Below are positions 14,492 through 14,930 of a stretch of DNA of 14,930 nt, in pieces. The position numbers and the translations under genes are program-made. The DNA comes from Acidaminococcales bacterium (GTDB lineage Bacteria > Bacillota > Negativicutes > Acidaminococcales > JAISLQ01). The notes beneath the pieces are model-generated. The model did no database searches. It was not told the DNA's origin and was given only the letters and a program-made list of their open reading frames with translations. The DNA lies in assembly GCA_031275255.1 (NCBI GenBank), contig JAISPA010000187.1, positions 1-14,930 of the forward strand. Direction: 5' to 3'. The first letter of the stretch is position 1. Every line of letters starts with the position of its first letter.

Positions 14492-14563
14492 ATGTTTTCA
14501 GGAGCAAATAAAAAGAGCCTGGAAAGATACGCCGTATGCTCTGTAGTACCCCGTAACACTTAA
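14492..14563 (+). pseudogene. Short ORF broken by the MITE-like insertion (possible gene remnant)
   Basis: An ATG with a good ribosome site (AGAGGGTGG, about 5 bases upstream) opens a frame reading MFSGANKKSLERYAVCSVV, which then runs into the insertion and stops after PRNT. The last residues are encoded by the terminal repeat of the element. This suggests that the 5' end of a real gene (polar start, then hydrophobic V-C-S-V-V, possibly a membrane protein) was cut by the insertion. I see no continuation on the other side of the element. It could also be a chance ORF. Confidence 0.4.
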
Positions 14564-14761
14564 AAGTTTACCCAGACGCCGGTCTTTTCCCGCCGGGCGG
14601 TGTTGCTAAGCCTCGCCGAACCTTTGAAGGCCATGGACGGCCAAATGCTGAATTTGCCACGGACGGCAAGCATTCTGCCGGGTTCGCCTACATTTTGCAT
14701 CTTGCCCGGCGAAAAAATCCTCGCCGTTCGCTGACAACCTTTAGGTGTTACAAGGCAGTAG
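14543..14761. mobile_element. MITE-like element with terminal inverted repeats and possible 4-bp target duplication
   Basis: The left end, TACCCCGTAACACTTAAAAG from 14547, and the right end, which on the other strand reads TGCCTTGTAACACCTAAAGG from 14757, are inverted repeats. They share GTAACAC and most flanking bases. The 211-bp body contains only short inverted repeats and no coding frame. GTAG occurs directly on both sides (14543-14546 and 14758-14761), as expected for a target duplication. The size, the lack of a transposase and the terminal repeats fit a non-autonomous miniature element. It separates the DUF1989 gene from the lipoprotein gene and may affect read-through. Confidence 0.65.
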
Positions 14762-14805
14762 CTGTTAAGCTAAAAACAAAAAAACAAAAATGGAGGATTG
14801 CGAAG

Positions 14806-14930
14806 ATGTCTACAATTTCAAAAAAAAGTTTGTGGTTGGCCCTGTTGGTAATATGTACGCTTGTTATGGCGGCCGGCTGCGGGGGGAATACTCCCGCCGC
14901 TCCGGCCGCCAAGCCCGCCGCGACGCAGAC
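14806..14930 (+). CDS. Lipoprotein, probably a solute-binding protein (cut by window edge)
   Basis: The first 41 codons give MSTISKKSLWLALLVICTLV then MAAGCGGNTPAAPAAKPAA, a type II signal peptide. It has a positive N-region (KK), a hydrophobic core from about 9-21, and the lipobox M-A-A-G-C with the acylated cysteine at 25. A low-complexity Ala/Pro linker follows, as in many Gram-positive-type ABC transporter substrate-binding lipoproteins. The ATG has TGGAGG about 9 bases upstream. It is in the same direction as the microcompartment genes and might take up their substrate, but no binding domain is visible in this window. Confidence 0.75.
   Translation, partial: MSTISKKSLWLALLVICTLVMAAGCGGNTPAAPAAKPAATQ

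Noticed and set aside
1..14930. CRISPR array, tRNA or rRNA genes
   Set aside because: I saw no regularly spaced short repeats, no tRNA cloverleaf with the GTTCRA arm and no rRNA sequence. A covariance-model scan would be needed to exclude small RNAs.

Overview
The window looks like a chromosomal segment of a Bacillota (Firmicutes) bacterium. The evidence is strong AGGAGG-type ribosome sites, consensus sigma-A promoters, U-tract terminators, a gatCAB operon, a PcrA-like helicase and an MpsC/DUF2294 protein. An anaerobe, possibly of the Negativicutes, would fit, but the lineage is my inference and is not proven by the sequence.

Left part (1-7156) is mostly housekeeping. It holds the start of a MATE-family transporter (minus strand) with its own promoter, a PcrA/UvrD-like helicase (plus strand), a bidirectional terminator, and the convergent gatC-gatA-gatB operon (minus strand) for the Glu-tRNA(Gln)/Asp-tRNA(Asn) amidotransferase. 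An AT-rich stretch follows, with a perfect sigma-A promoter driving a small MpsC-like protein and its terminator. Two related palindromic repeats lie upstream of the helicase gene and inside the leader of gatC.

Right part (7238-14930) is a single co-directional cluster that I read as a bacterial microcompartment (BMC) operon. In order: ubiX-like flavin prenyltransferase, ubiD-like prFMN decarboxylase, BMC-H shell protein, an unrecognised 267-residue protein whose N-terminus looks like an encapsulation peptide plus linker, two more BMC-H proteins, a BMC-P (EutN/CcmL) vertex protein, an adenine-deaminase-family amidohydrolase, a cyclase/kynurenine-formamidase-family hydrolase, a DUF1989 protein, a MITE-like insertion, and the start of a lipoprotein. 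Many of the genes overlap or nearly abut. No aldehyde dehydrogenase, alcohol dehydrogenase, phosphotransacylase, signature glycyl radical enzyme or B12 enzyme is present, so this is not a classic aldehyde-type metabolosome within the window.

Working hypothesis: the hydrolases, the prFMN decarboxylase and the DUF1989 (deiminase-type) protein match, step for step, the chemistry of clostridial anaerobic purine breakdown. That route runs xanthine -> 4-ureido-5-imidazolecarboxylate -> 4-amino-5-imidazolecarboxylate -> 4-aminoimidazole + CO2 -> 4-imidazolone. The shell could hold unstable intermediates such as 4-aminoimidazole. Family assignments are well supported. The pathway, the substrates and the encapsulation are inference. 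The locus probably continues past the right edge, where a BMC-T protein, further enzymes and the rest of a transporter would be expected.
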